Shown: positions 32,516 through 45,596, numbered from the stretch's first letter. The stretch: 64,000 nucleotides of DNA from Amphibalanus amphitrite (GCF_019059575.1 NW_024881845.1:372001-436000), one strand, 5' to 3'. Notes: generated by a model not told the origin, from the sequence alone. Translations and numbers: made by a program.

Positions 32516-33924
32516 ATGGTCTTTCTCTCTCCGTCTGCCGATCCCCGGGGACTGCGGCGGCCAGCTGACTTGCTGAACGGTCGGCTGGCCGTGAGCTGCA
32601 TAATACCCCCTCCCCTGCACCGTCCCCCTCCCCGCGCGACACCCCCAGAGGACGCAGTGCGACCCCTCCCCTCCCTCCCCCAGTCAGGTGAAGGTCGCAC
32701 ATTGCTGCCACGTGCAGACAGCGAGGCTGGTGCGGTGGTACTGTGACTAGGAGCGCCGCTTAGGCACGAATACAGTGCTAGCTGAGCACGGGTCGGGCAC
32801 AGTTGGAGAACAGGGCAACTGTTGAGTGGCATTGAAGCCCTTTGTTGACTGAAAGCAATGCAAGTACGACATGAGGACGTTTTAAGTGCAACCAGATTGT
32901 GAACCGATCAAGGTATAACATAAGGGCATCCTGAAAACTTTCTAAATACGGCCTGATTGGGCATGGGTGCGGTTCTGAGTGCGAGCTGATGAGTGCACGG
33001 CTTGTGAACTCTCCGAGTGCGTCCAAAGTACAGCAATTTTGCAACTTAAGCACACAGATTACTAACAAACGCTGGCATCAAATATACCGAGTCATTGTCT
33101 GAAACTAGCCGCGTGTTTCCCCATCACAAGTGTCCATATCTCTACTCTCGGGCGTATGGGCGTCATTCCTGCCCTGCCATTGTTCCGGCACCTCTGAGAG
33201 GCACGTTGTCCGTTATCGGGAGTACACAGCGGGCGTCGCTGTCGCGTGACTCCCATTGGGGGCCGGTGCCGCGCGCGTTCCACCGCTATACGTGTCATGA
33301 GGACGATCTGAGCACCATGCCGACCGGAAACTGTCCTAACACGACCGAGGAATGTGGCCGACCGAGCGCCGCACGCGAGCACAGGACTCCTGCCGGGTCC
33401 CGGCGATGGCTTCCTACCGCTCACTTACCTACTTTTGTTTGCGTTACTCTTCGTGTGTTTTGTTATCTATCCTGTAATTATCGATCTGTTCGGTTCTTTA
33501 TATCCGTTCTTCGGCCTACCCTACCTTTATCTGTCTTCGTGCCGGCTGACCTATCTATTTTGATTTGCACCCTCAACTTGTCTGTTGTGTTGTTATCCAT
33601 CCTCTTGTTATCTTTCTCCCTATTACCTGCCCTTTGTGTGTCTTTCTGTTCTGTCATATAGCTTACTCATCCTTCACATCCTGTGGTGTCTCCCAAGTCT
33701 CTATTGCCTGCCATCCTGTTTGTCTTTCTACGAGTATTTATACTCTATCGGGCTGTTCATCAAGTCTATCCTGTGCTCTCTTCTACTCCCCATTTTCCAT
33801 CCTCTTTCGCCATATCCAGTACTCATCCTCTCGTCTACCTACTAGCTACTACTGCTCATCCTGCTACCATATTCCCTTTTCCTGCTTCGTTTCCTCTCCC
33901 GCCATCCGTCCGCCTCTGTTGGTC
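32516..33924. other. Interval, pyrimidine-rich in its second half
   Basis: No gene is recognised. From about 33425 the plus strand becomes strongly C/T-rich and stays so to about 35140. Confidence 0.4.
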
Positions 33925-34150
33925 CTCTCTGCGACTCTACTCCGGTCCGGCCCGACTCTACTCCGGCCCGACTCTACTCTACTCCGGCCCGACTCTACTC
34001 TACTCCGGCCCGACTCTATTCTACTCCGGCCGGACTCCACTCTGGTCCGACTATATTCTGGTCCGGCCCAACCCTATTCTGGTCCGGCCCGACTCTACTC
34101 TACTCCGGCCCGACTCTACTCTACTCCGGCCCGACTCTACTCTGGTCCTG
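33925..34150 (+). repeat. Tandem repeat, 21-bp period
   Basis: The unit is CTACTCCGGCCCGACTCTACT, in near-perfect copies at both ends and variants (CTGGTCCG) in the middle. Confidence 0.85.
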
Positions 34151-36851
34151 CCGTCATCCGGTCTGTGATTCGTGGCCCGGATGTTTGGGAGCGGCGCCGG
34201 CCCTGCAGTCTCCGACGGAGTAAGCCGCTCCCTATACCGTGGCTGGGAGCCTGGGACCGGCTCAGACGCGATTGTAGTTTGTTTCAACCAGCTTATCTGA
34301 CAGGGGTCTGGCCGCTAATGAATTGCATAACAGATAGTTGTGACATAATCTCAGATTGGTGACATGTTACATAGGTGGTGATTTAGTGGGAGGAAATCAC
34401 AGCTTGGAATGCTGCTGTAAACAATGGTTTTGATGTTAGAACCAGATTGTTGTCGGATGAACCAGATATAATTAATGCTCTCTGGTTCCTGCATTATTCT
34501 GTCAAGCCTTGCTTTGGGGAATTTTCTAATTGAATTTCGGTGTTATCAGGTCTATCAAGCTACCCGCCGCCATCGCGTGGAGGCCTCTTTGCCTCTCTTC
34601 CCGGATCATGCCACTTGTATCCGCTTTCCATTATTTTCAATTTAGGGTTTCTAATGAGTTCAACATGAATGCAGCGGCATTGCAACCAGCACAGCTTAAA
34701 CTGAAAATGTAGCGTCGCGCTCTTTAAATTAACCTCGAGTGTAAATTGGTTTGTTTGTCTTCACTGCAGGCGATATCAACGTCCCCACTGTTCGCTGTTT
34801 ATTCGCCGCCGTATTTCGGGACCGGTATAGTACCGGTGACTTTCACAGTCATGCCGCCTTCTGTCCGCCGCTCACTGTTCGCCGCTCACTGTCATCCGTC
34901 CGTGGGGTACCGTCCACCACCCACCACCCACTGCCCACCGTTTACCGTCCACCGCCCTCCGGTCACTACCCCCTTTCCATATTCATCCTCCAGTGACCAC
35001 TCCATAAGTCCACAGTTCACATCCAAATATTCATCGTCCATCCTCTGTTCCATTCCCTTCCAAATCACTTTAGCGTCCACCGCCTACCGATCGTGTCCTT
35101 CGTCCTGGCGCCCTGTCCACCGTCCCACCGACGGTCTATCTTCGCACGTGGGTGGGGGTGTGGGCTGATGTGTAGACAAGACTTCCGTCGGCAGGTGTGG
35201 TGACGCCAGCCAACTCTGAGTCACCACTGGCCGCCGACAGACACGCTCCTCCCTAGTGTGTTGTGTTGTTGGCCGAGTGTCTTCTGTTGACGTGGGCTGG
35301 GTGTCTTTGGTTGTTTTGGGCTGGTTGTCTTCAATTGTTCGTGGGCTGGGTGTTTTGTATTGTTCGTGGGATGAAATGACATCGGCTGGAGGTAGCTTGT
35401 ATTTGTATTTATATTTATTTTAAAGCTGCTAATGGAGCTATGCTCAAGTAACAGAAGCAAAACAAAGCGTCAATACGTAACACAAGACTGACGAAGCTAG
35501 CAGGCTAGAGTTTTGTCGCACATGTGATTCTGAAGGTTATAAACCATTTTGCGCGGTGGCCCATGGCTTCTAATACCCTGTGATTGTGCCTGCAGTACTA
35601 GCTCGCCCTATCTCGGCAGTTTCATTTGATTTCAGTGGTTCTAACGCGCCATGTTCGCAGTATTTTGCCAGTCGGTGCCGAGCTGCTCACCTATCGCGTT
35701 GGCACAGCCGGTCTCGGGCGGTGAGATTGTTCGGCGCCCAGATTAGTGCCGATATGTGGTCCATTTGGCCGGCCGGCTCTTGTGGGAAGGGATTTTTGTC
35801 GGGTTTATGAGTGACTGACTGGTTTTGGAAGCTCGTTGTAGCCCACTCGGCGGTGTCCAATCACGTAGGTTAGCAGGGACGACGGTGGTGTAGCGAGTTG
35901 AAAAAGCACTGCTTCAAACTGCCTTTGAGCTGTTGAGTCCGGGACAGTTTTTATCTCAGATTGTTGTCATTTATATCCGCTTCTTATCCCTGTGATATAT
36001 CCCTGTGGGAAATATCCCCGTGGGAAGTGATGTTTTGTCCTTGGACGCTTATGGCCCTTGCTTCAAGTAGCGTCTTCAGCTGTAGCGAAGCTGAGCCAGC
36101 CTCTGAATTGACAATAGGACGCAAGTCATGATGTCGTTCATAGCTTATGCCAGATAGGCTGATTTTGGACCCGCGGACGGGTGTCAGAGATGCAAACACG
36201 AGTTCACGGGGTCGCCTGGTCCTGTTCTCACAATCCGACACGGATGGATCGATGTCGCCTATAAGCATGCGATTGTTGATCCATATAAGACTCGCCTGGA
36301 CAGATTTTATGACGAGGCTGAACTGGGGCGCCATTCGTGGTGCTTGTTGATGGTCAATACCACTGACCTCTACTTGACATCGATAGGGTTGGTGATGTGT
36401 TTTGCATCACTAGCAGGTACGGAGCCAGAACTGCTGAGTCGCTGCCAAGGCGGAGACATCGCCGAGTCGGCAGGACAACAGGGTCCGCCGGCTGGGTGGT
36501 GCGGACTCTGCCGGGCTATTGGAGCGGAGTCATCAGGGCAGGGACAGAGCAGAAGCCGCCGGCAGTATACAGCGGAGTCCACCGGGCCGATCGTACGGAG
36601 TCTGCCGTCTGTCTAGCCATCCGATATGGCTCTCGACATGTGCAGTCTGCACAAATTAATTGTTTATTGTATGAATTTTTGAAGTCCGTTCATCTTCATT
36701 TCTTGGCCTATACCTCATTTGAAAAAAGGTTTTTCGATGATCTTAGGGGATATCAATTTTCCTAATGTTCGTTGTGTTGGGAAGTTGTTTTTCATCTGGT
36801 GCCAGTCACAGAAGCACAGAAACACAGAAACACAGAAGCAGTCCAGGTGAC
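34151..36851. other. Interval with low-complexity tracts
   Basis: A CCACC/CCGTCCA-type pyrimidine tract lies at about 34850-35140. A 28-29-bp tandem repeat (GTGGGCTGGGTGT core) lies at about 35275-35375. No gene is recognised. Confidence 0.4.
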
Positions 36852-37742
36852 TTAACCCTCGCCCGTATTGGTGTTTTTCCAGCCGCGAACGTATAAGGGG
36901 GGGGGGGGTCCGTTGGACCCCCTTGCCGTTTCGCCCCTGGTCGAGCTAGAGCTTCGCGGAAAAAACGAGCGTGTTGCCCGTGACGAGAGGAAGCCGATGA
37001 CACCCAATTTTAAGGTCCTAGGTCATTGGTTGACCTTCCAGGTCAGGTCAATGACCCAAAAGTCGGGAAAATCGGGACCTGTTAGAATGTAAAGTGTGGC
37101 TGCTATGGGGTTTTTCGGGGTGCTGATCACTAATATCATGTTAGTTTTGATCACAGATGATGTCTTCATGCATTTAGGCCAGGTCGGGTCAGGTCAGGTC
37201 AACCAGTAGGGGTCCTGCCGAGTGCCGGGTATTCGTAGTAGGTGTCAACCGCCTCTGACAGCTTCGTAACATGTTACGAAGGCACCAAAACTACTTCATA
37301 AACGTTCATATGGTTGTTTAATTCGAATTCAGCTCCAAAAACTGGCCTAGAAACATGTAAAACTCGAAAAAGTGAACCGAGGTCATCAAAGGTCAATGAC
37401 CTGGCCTGACCTTCAGGTGACCTTGTCACCCACCCTAATGCATGGGACCAACATCATTTCAGATGTTTGAACGCTTGAAACCACGAAAAGACTGCAAACG
37501 CGCCGCTAATGCGAGCCGACATACGCCGAATCGCGATTCCGGCCAAACATGGTCTCGAAAAGTAGGTCACAGGTCAAAGGTCATTTGGGTCAGGGTCATG
37601 AAATTTTTAGGGTAGGTGTAAAATTGGTCAACTCGAGGGTACTGAAAGTTTCGTCGCGATCGGCCGCTTTTTACGCGAGTTATTCGCGAAAAACCGAGGG
37701 GGGTCCGTTCGACCCCCCCCCCCCTATACGGGCGAGGGTTAA
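36852..37742. mobile_element. piggyBac-like non-autonomous element, G-run/C-run family
   Basis: The ends are TTAA-CCCTCGCCCGTAT (36852) and ATACGGGCGAGGG-TTAA (TTAA 37739-37742). They are near-perfect terminal inverted repeats with the piggyBac-type TTAA duplication. G-run/C-run hairpins lie at about 36899-36922 and 37698-37724. The interior holds many GGTCA repeats. It has no transposase and belongs to the same family as 195-1152. Confidence 0.82.
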
Positions 37743-38919
37743 CCCGCGCGGGGCTGGGGTCTCCAGCCGAACGCGCGGGGCTGGGGGGGGTAAATTTTAC
37801 CCCCCCTGTTATCTCCCGAACTAACGGTCCGATTTGAAAAATTCAAACGCCAATCGAAAGCTCTCATCACGATCTACTAAAAACATGTACTTAATTTAAA
37901 GTTTGAGGTCAAGGTCAAGGTCAGGTCAAGGGTACAAATTGCAAGTTTCTACAGTATCGGCCTTGCACCGTAGTTGCCGAAAAATGGAGTCATGGACTGA
38001 GACTGATCGCCCAAAACGTGTTCTTAGGCTACCAAGACAATATTCTTTGCATACAATATCATTCAGAGGTCAAGGTCAAGGTCAGGTCAGGTCAGGTCAG
38101 GTCACCAAAAAACAAAATATAGAAAAGGGCATGTGCGACACATGTTTTATGGGTCATTTTACTCATAGAATTCAATAGGCACACTCAATAAGTGATATGG
38201 ACCACCTCTGGATGAATTTCAGGTCGAGGTCAGGTCAAGGTCAGGTCAAGTGAGGTCAAATTTTGAAGTTGGTTGTTAAGGCCTAAAAAGGTGTCTATCT
38301 GATGCAGTTTTTCACGGCGAATCGAATGGTGCTATTTTTGTTTCCGTACGAGGTCTAGAACTTCCAAAAAAGTCATTTTTCAAAAAATTTGTGTGTCGTG
38401 ACGTCATAAAATTTTGAATAACTCCCACATTTTTGAACTGATTCTTCTAAAATTTGGTATGTAGGTGCACATAGACCACTTCTCTGACATATATTCCGTT
38501 TTTTTTGATAGACTCAAAATTTTGGATTTTATAATGATTTTCCAAAAAAAGTCAGTTTTTTGAAAAAATTTAGGCCAAAATCCAAAATTTTCAAAAAACC
38601 GAGATAGCCATTTGATAGACAAAGTAAAATTACGTATAACCTTTTTTGTTACGTCTTGATTCCTTTAAAAATGAAGATGTTAGCGGCGTTTGAACTTTTG
38701 CCGTTTTTGAGGCGAAAATGACGAACATGACGTCACTAAAACGTCAATTTCTCAAAAATTTTCCGACGAATTTCGCTCAAATTTTCAGGGAACGTGTCAA
38801 ATTGATGTAAGAAAAGGTACTGAAAGTTTGGCGGCGCTGCGCGCCGCCGTTTTTGAGATATCGCAAAAATTCGCGAGGGGGGGTAAAATTTACCCCCCCC
38901 CCAGCCCCGCGCGGGTTAA
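37739..38919. mobile_element. TTAA-flanked MITE with CCCGCGCGGGGCTGG ends
   Basis: The ends are TTAA-CCCGCGCGGGGCTGG (37739) and CCAGCCCCGCGCGGG-TTAA (TTAA 38916-38919). Inside each end lies a G-run, a TAAA-TTTTA-type centre and a C-run. The interior has runs of AGGTCA and then AT-rich sequence. It shares its left TTAA with the right TTAA of the neighbouring element. Confidence 0.8.
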
Positions 38920-41900
38920 AATGAAAAATAAATTAAATTAAAATTAGAATCATTGTAGTGACTAGTAAGTAACGGTTACTTCTGAATTTAAATCGCATTG
39001 TAGGTCGAAGAGAGACTACCATGGGAAAGACAGTGAAGCTTTGTTGCATGCATCTATATCTGATAATTTAGACTGAACAGTGGACACTCCTAATGCGCCG
39101 CGCACACCTTGAGGAAACGATTGCATGACCGTTCCGACCAGATACGCCTCTTCGTGGCCGCGCGAGCGGCGACTCCGGGACCGGCGAGTCGCCTTTTTCC
39201 GGGCACTTCCGGCGAGCGGATCCGCACCGATGGGACGCACCGTTAGCCGTCGTTATCGGTGGTGCATCGATACCGACTGGGACCGGTCAGCGTGAGAACG
39301 GAAACTGCGCGTCCGGCCGGCGGGCGGCGGACGGATCTGTCCTTCTCCGGGTCTGTGGTGGACGGTGTGAGTGAGGATAGGAGTTGTGAGAGGCAGAGGG
39401 ATTAGTGGAGAGACGAGTGGAGAATCCCTTGGCTCAGTAGCGAAGAGGATATGTGAGACAGGTTTCAAGGAAACGGATGACGGACAGGTGAGCAGCCACC
39501 ACGAGTGGTGTGTCTTCTGTCCGGTTGTGTACATCCGTCTAGCCTGAGACTTCCCGTCTATCAGCAGCTTATGCAAGCGACTGTTATTACGTGTTGTGTC
39601 GGGCGGAGGGCCTGTTTTACCTGGACCAGCGCGTCTGGCGTTGCCTGGAGGAAGCGCCCGGGTGAGGATGTGACGCCGTAGCGAGGCGGTGTGTCCGGGA
39701 TGGGGCGATCCGTCGAGTCGGGAAGTCCCCCCGAGTCCCTTTGTGTGCGCTGAGTTGGCTATCACGGGTGATAGTAGATCGGAGCTATCACCGGCCGCTG
39801 ACACAGTTCGGAGAGGCGGCCCGGATCGATCTCTGTTGGTTCGAGATATTGGGAGGCGCCCTGGCTAGCGGTGACGAGGTCTGCACTTGCAGTGACGAGG
39901 CTAAGAGCAACAAGGGCCACAGGTCTTAACTCTGCGTGAAGCACAACATTCGCGTCTATCGACTCGGCGGTGGGTGATTGTGGGCCTGCGCTAAACGCCG
40001 GCGATGGTTAGGTAAGGCGGTGGTTTTGTCGATTTTAAATCCGGTTATTTGGTTAATTATTTAGCAATGTTATAAAAGCATTGATTGATGTTCCATTTTT
40101 TAAAAGCATTTCAATAAATGTCAGTGTTCAGTGTTGCATTATATTTTATTCATTTTAAAAGATTTAGCAACTCTGCCATTGATTGATGAAACTCAATAGT
40201 GTTATTTTTCAAGCACCTATTCATTTGGTGGGAACGCTGGCTGGTTCTGGCGAGCACTGAGGGGGCGGGGGAGGAGGGGGGGGGCAACCACCGACATTGT
40301 GGTTGCGGTCTGAAGTAATTCTATACGCCTTCTCAAATGGTGGTCAACACAATTTTCCCCTATTTATTTTCCCCTGGCATTTTTGTTAATCGTTTCCTCT
40401 TCGTTTTTATCCCCGCTCATTGTTCTACAATTCGATTTCCTTCTTTTTTTCTCGACCCGCGCTTGCTGATAATCCACTGTTTTTTATCACCACACTTGTT
40501 TGGGCGGCAGCTGAGCGGCCCGACCCACCGTTTGGCTTCGAACACCCTCTGCTGTCCTCGGTCGATAGATGTTGGTGTTGCCAAGGCTCAGGTCAGCCCC
40601 GAGGTCACGACCTCTACCACCGGCCTGTCTGTTCCGGAAGCCTCACTTCCGAGCCGACAGTCTCCGCACGAACCCTTCTGCCCGCCCTCTCTCCCCTCTC
40701 TCTCTCTCCGCCGGTCCCAGAGCCCCCACCTGGCGATCGGACCTGGTGTCAGCTGTGCCCAGCGTCTGTGTGCACCTGTGATGACGCGATGACGCCCCCC
40801 CCCCCCCGGTAGGAGCGCCAGTGCCAAATTGAGAATTGGCGCACCGCGGACCATGTCAGCATTGCAGACGCGTGATGCCGTCTCGTCGGACGTCTTGAAA
40901 CGTTGCTGAGAGCCTGACGTGACGGCCTTGTATTTTGCTTTACGTTTTGCTAGCGGGTTGAATGCGAATGGCGGAAATTTGCGTATGCGGTTCAGTGCTG
41001 GAACGCAAGGAATCCCTTTGCAGTGTGTGTTGAACTACGCTGTCTCGTCCCTCCCCACCGGCTGGCTGCGTAGCCGGCCGCCGTCTGCCCGGCCGTCTGC
41101 CGACCGGCGCCCGCCGAGCACGGCCGGCGTGGCGCGGCACTGCGCCCCGGCCGTGCGCCGTGCCGTGCGCCGTGCTGGCCGCTCGGCGGCGGCGGCTCGG
41201 GCGGTCAGTCGGGTCCCGGAGCCGGGCGGGCGAGTGCGGGGCGGCGCCGGCCAGCAGGCGGAGCGTGCTGAGCCGTGTGCAGAGGTGTGTCGTCCAATTG
41301 AATGGCGGACGGATTGCGTAGGTAAGAGATGGGAATGGTGGCGACTGGGGACGAGTAATTGTGTGAAGGACGTAACTAGCGGCGAGGAACTGAGCGAACT
41401 GGTGAGAGGAGCAGTGACAAGACACTGAGTGAACAAGCACAAATTTGAACGAGCCGGCGATGCAAGCGGTGGCGTGTGACTGAATACTCCAGCGAAAGAC
41501 GGCGGATCGGTGAGGGAGGGGCCGAATTATCCTACCAAAGACGTGGCGGTGAGTCAACGAGAGACTCGTGATCAGAGTGTGACAGTGAGGGACCAAGAGG
41601 GGCATTCGACCGCGGAGCTGTGTCAGCTGGTGTAGAGTGAACGGTGGGATCGGTGCATCGGAATCAGTAGACACGGTGAGTGGTCAGCTGTATGTGGCAT
41701 TCGGAATCGGAGCGATAGACTGACGTTTTTGGTGTGTCATTGCATTGGGGCGTTCTGTAGTGAGTAGTGACGTCAGGTTTGTTGATGGTTTATCCGGTTT
41801 GATGTCCGGGTGCGAGTTGACGGTTGTTGGGACACTGGTTATATCGCTCAGTAGTTTCCTCATCGATCGTGTTAGAGCGAAGGGGGCTAGGAATTCGATA

Positions 41901-42984
41901 TGAAATGAGAAACCATCATCCTTTTTCGTTCATATTTTATTTGCCGTAACGTAACCTACCTATGCTCATGCAGCCAGAGATGCAGCTTGATCTAGCTTGG
42001 CAATAAAACTGAACCGAACAGTTATCCCTAAAAGCGACATTTATTTACCTCATTAACCGCTCAAAGCATCGTTTTGAGAGGGGCGTTTTGAAAAGTCAAG
42101 GGGCGCCGCATCGCAACTCTTGCGCCTCATAACCTCCGACCCAACTCCGTCTCCACCCGTGCCTGGTAGTGACTGGTCCGCTCGCGCTGTCGAGCTTTGG
42201 CACCGTGGCGCGACCGTCGTGCCACCCATGTGCACCCGACACCTGCCCCCTCCCCCTCCCCTCCCCTCCTCTCCCCTCCCCTCCCCTCCTCGCACGTGAC
42301 CCGGCGGCGGCGGTGAACTAATCGAAGCAACCATCCGACTGCGGTGACCTTTGTTGGCGCCGTGAGTGGCGTCAATTAGAGGTGAAATGCAATCAGACCC
42401 CCGGACCGCTGTCCCGCCGGCGCGGATCCGGGTCAGGATTCGGATACAGTTACCGCAGTGGAGTGGATACGGATAGGTACTGGAGTGGATACGGATACCG
42501 GTGCAGATACGGAGGGTCACGTGGATTCTTCTGACGCTACGGGATGTGTCGCCTTTGTGTATCGTATCATATGTAGTGTATACTATATACCTCACTATCG
42601 TTTAGCAGTGCAATGTTTCGCTTCGCGGCTCGCGTTCACTGTGATCACTGGTCAGGGAAAATTTAGTGGGAGGATGCATACTCTTCGGTGTTCACTGCTG
42701 CGACTTGAAGGGGGTGAGAATCCAATTCTCGCCGGCGTCACTCACGATTGTGTGCTGGCGCGGCATTGTTGGGGCTACGGCCTCGAAAGGTATTGATTGC
42801 AGTGCGTTTAGGTCTGGTGACCTAATCAAATACTGTACCTACCGTTAATCAAGTGTGCTTCCAGGCAAGTGATCACCTTGGTTCTGTGAGCGTCGGCCCA
42901 CCGTGGGCTAATAACGATAGCTTCCCTAATTAAATCGGTGGTTATTACGGAACCCAAAATAGCGGATTTTCCGGCTCAGCCAGT
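38920..42984. other. Interval with GC-rich island; no recognised gene
   Basis: A GC-rich island spans about 41040-41300. Good plus-strand donors follow at 41321 (GTAG|GTAAGAG) and 41675 (ACACG|GTGAGTGG). These could mark non-coding first exons, but no acceptor partner is seen. A C-rich tract lies at 42240-42296 and a doubled GGAGTGGATACGGATA at about 42461-42500. Confidence 0.35.
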
Positions 42985-43200
42985 CTGCTTCCTGTCTGAC
43001 CCATTGAGTCTAATTTGTCGTTCGGTCTAGGTTGTTTTTCAGTCTGGCTTGTCATTCAGTCTGGGTTGTCATGCAACATGGTTCCGCATGTTCAGTCTGA
43101 CTCGTCATTCAGTTTGACTCGCCCTCAATCAGTCTGACTCCTGATTCGGTCTGACTCTTTCCTGTCTAGCTCGACTTGTTCACCGGCATGACCCCTCCGA
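42985..43200 (+). repeat. Degenerate tandem repeat, about 18-20 bp
   Basis: TTCAGTCTGGCTTGTCA-like units recur with drift. Confidence 0.55.
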
Positions 43201-43525
43201 AGCCAGTCTGACCGCAGTACCACCCTGACCCAGTGCTGTTCTCTGACCTTTGACCCGGCTTTGACCTCAAGAGTTCGTAACTCTCGCAATCGAGACGTGG
43301 GTAACACCGCAATTGCAACAGGATTAGCGGCACCGGCAGCGCTGGCGTGGGGAAAGAGGGGATCTTTCACCCGGGTCACAGCCAAGGGGCGGGCCACCAC
43401 CTGTCTACCATTCACAGGTCTTTCGTGTAGGGAAGCCCGTGCTCTGTTCCCATCCCCTGGCCTAGGAGAGGTCAGGGAGGATCTCTTGCACATGGCTTGC
43501 ACGGGGCTGTGGTTGGTCACATCAC

Positions 43526-43732
43526 AGGTCGACCTGAACCTTGCGACCGTCAGGCTGTTTTCGCGCTCGTGAACTGTTAGCCAGGAGGTGAGACTGTAGT
43601 CGACCCGAACCTTGTGGCTGTCGGTGTGTTTTCGCGCTCGTGAGTCGTGTAAGCTGGGGTAAGAGGTGTGGTCGGGCTAGTAGGTCGACCTGTACCATTG
43701 TTGGTCCGAAGGCTCTGGGACACACGGTTGTT
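43526..43732 (+). repeat. 72-bp minisatellite, left part
   Basis: Units contain TTTTCGCGCTCGTG followed by (T)TAGCTGGGG. The core recurs about 71 bp apart (43558 and 43629). The array is interrupted by the foldback element and resumes at 45356. Confidence 0.75.
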
Positions 43733-45355
43733 AGCTGGGGCGTTCCACGACAAATCGACAAATAAAAAATTAAATTTGCACCCTCATATTTTATTCTTCG
43801 TTGAAAACTGGTGTAAGGGGTTGTGATGGGCGGGGAAGCCAGCTGTGGCAAGGATTTTTTTCTTCGAACAACTGTTTCCGAGATATAGCCTCGGGCAATT
43901 TCTGGATTTCGCGCTGGAGCCCTATGTTTGGCGGCCTATAACTCAGAAACTATCGTTTTTTTACGATAAAAACTTAATATGGTTCAACTCACAATCAACC
44001 AACAAACATTTTGGCTATCTCAGATTTTCAATTTTTGAAAATTTTGATCACGTGACCTTTTGTCCTATTTTTCAAAGAGTGACCTTGATATTTTCCCCAC
44101 TGAAAGTTGCAATTTTGTCTGATGACGATTAAAGCCTTATCAATTGTCATTCATATGCGATAATAAAAAAGTGGTTATCGCCCTGCGTTGACCTCAGGTC
44201 AGGTCATTTTTATGACCTGTCCATTATTACGAGCGGGAGCGACAGCGAGATCTCGAGAATAAAGCAAGATAGCGACAAGCGGTAAACGGTAAAGGGTACA
44301 CACGGATAAGGTCTATAATTTTTACTAAGGTCATTTTCAGGTCAGGTCAAAGATGACGTCACAGGAGCTAAAAGGAAGTCAAAATAGCGGCACTATGCAT
44401 ATATATGAAGTTTTTCTCAAATAACTTTCAAGGTATCCCAGCTAGGAACAAACTAATGGCACCATCGTGATCCTCTCGTCGATCCGCATCGAAACATATG
44501 TATGTTGACCTCGAAAGGTCGAAAGGTCAAAAGTTGACCTTAGATCACGTGACCTAATGTCAACTTTTGACCTTTCGACCTTTCGAGGTCAACAAACATA
44601 TGTTTCGATGCGGATCGACCAGAGGATCACGATGGTGCTATTAGTTTGTTCCTAGCTGGGATACCTTGAAAGTTATTCGAGAAAAACTTCATATATATGT
44701 ATAGTGCCGCTATTTTGACTTCCTTTTAGCTCCTGTGACGTCATCTTTGAACTGACCTGAAAATGACCTCAGTAAAAATTATAGACCTTATCCGTGTGTA
44801 CCCTTTACCGTTTACCGCTTGTCGCTATCTTGCTTTATTCTCGAGATCTCGCTGTCGCTCCCGCTCGTAATAATGGACAGGTCATAAAAATGACCTGACC
44901 TGAGGTCAACGCAGGGCGATAACCACTTTTTTTTATTATCGCATATGAATGACAATCGATAAGGCTTTAATCGTCATCAGACAAAATTGCAACTTTCAGT
45001 GGGGAAAATATCAAGGTCACTCTTCGAAAAATAGGAAAAAAGGTCACGTGATCAAAATTTTCAAAAATTGAAAATCCGAGATAGCCAAAATGTTTGTTGG
45101 TTGATTGTGAGTTGAACCATATAAAGTTTTTATCGTAAGAAACCAATAGTTTCTGAGTTATAGGCCGCCAAACATAGGGCTGCAGCGCGAAATCCAGAAA
45201 TTGCCCGAGGCTATATCTCGGAAACAGTTGTTCGAAGAAAAAATCCTTGCCACAGCTTGCTTCCCCGCCCATCACAACCCATTAAACCAATTCTAAGCAA
45301 AAAATAAAATATGAGGGTGCAGGGCACTTGTCGATTTGTCGTGGAACGCCCCAGC
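43733..45355. mobile_element. Foldback element: 0.8 kb inverted arms with 20-bp spacer
   Basis: The left arm (43733-44538) and right arm (44559-45355) are inverted copies with only scattered differences. The 20-nt spacer (44539-44558) includes ATCACGTGAC. The outer ends read AGCTGGGGCGTTCCACGAC. The two arms encode the same short peptide frame, which is a by-product. There is no transposase. The element sits inside the 72-bp minisatellite. Confidence 0.82.
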
Positions 45356-45596
45356 TGTGAGTTGGGACTGTGGTCGGCCTGTGCCCTGCAGAAGCTGTCT
45401 GATTATGTTCGCGCTCGTGTTGTTAGCTGGGAGGTTGGACTGTGGTGGGCCTATACCCTGCAGCAGTAGTCGGGCTGTTTTCGCGCTCGTGTTGTTAGCT
45501 GGAAGGTGGGGCTGTGGTCGGCCTGTGCTCTGCAGCAGCTGTCTGACTATGTTCGCGCTCGTGTTGTGAGCTGGGAGGTGGGGCTGTGGTCGCCCA
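45356..45596 (+). repeat. 72-bp minisatellite, right part
   Basis: The TTCGCGCTCGTGTTGT core recurs at about 45408, 45480 and 45552, an exact 72-bp spacing. The minus-strand frame shows a 24-residue repeat, a consequence of the array. Confidence 0.85.

Noticed and set aside
32180-34150. Repeated frames that look like a repetitive protein (VSVPCHRCQSHVT-like; ARLYST-like)
   Set aside because: Direct translations of 21-bp tandem repeats, open because the period is a multiple of three.
43845-45275. The same 95-102-residue peptide encoded on opposite strands
   Set aside because: Both copies are arms of the foldback element. There is no known domain, and the duplication follows from the palindrome.
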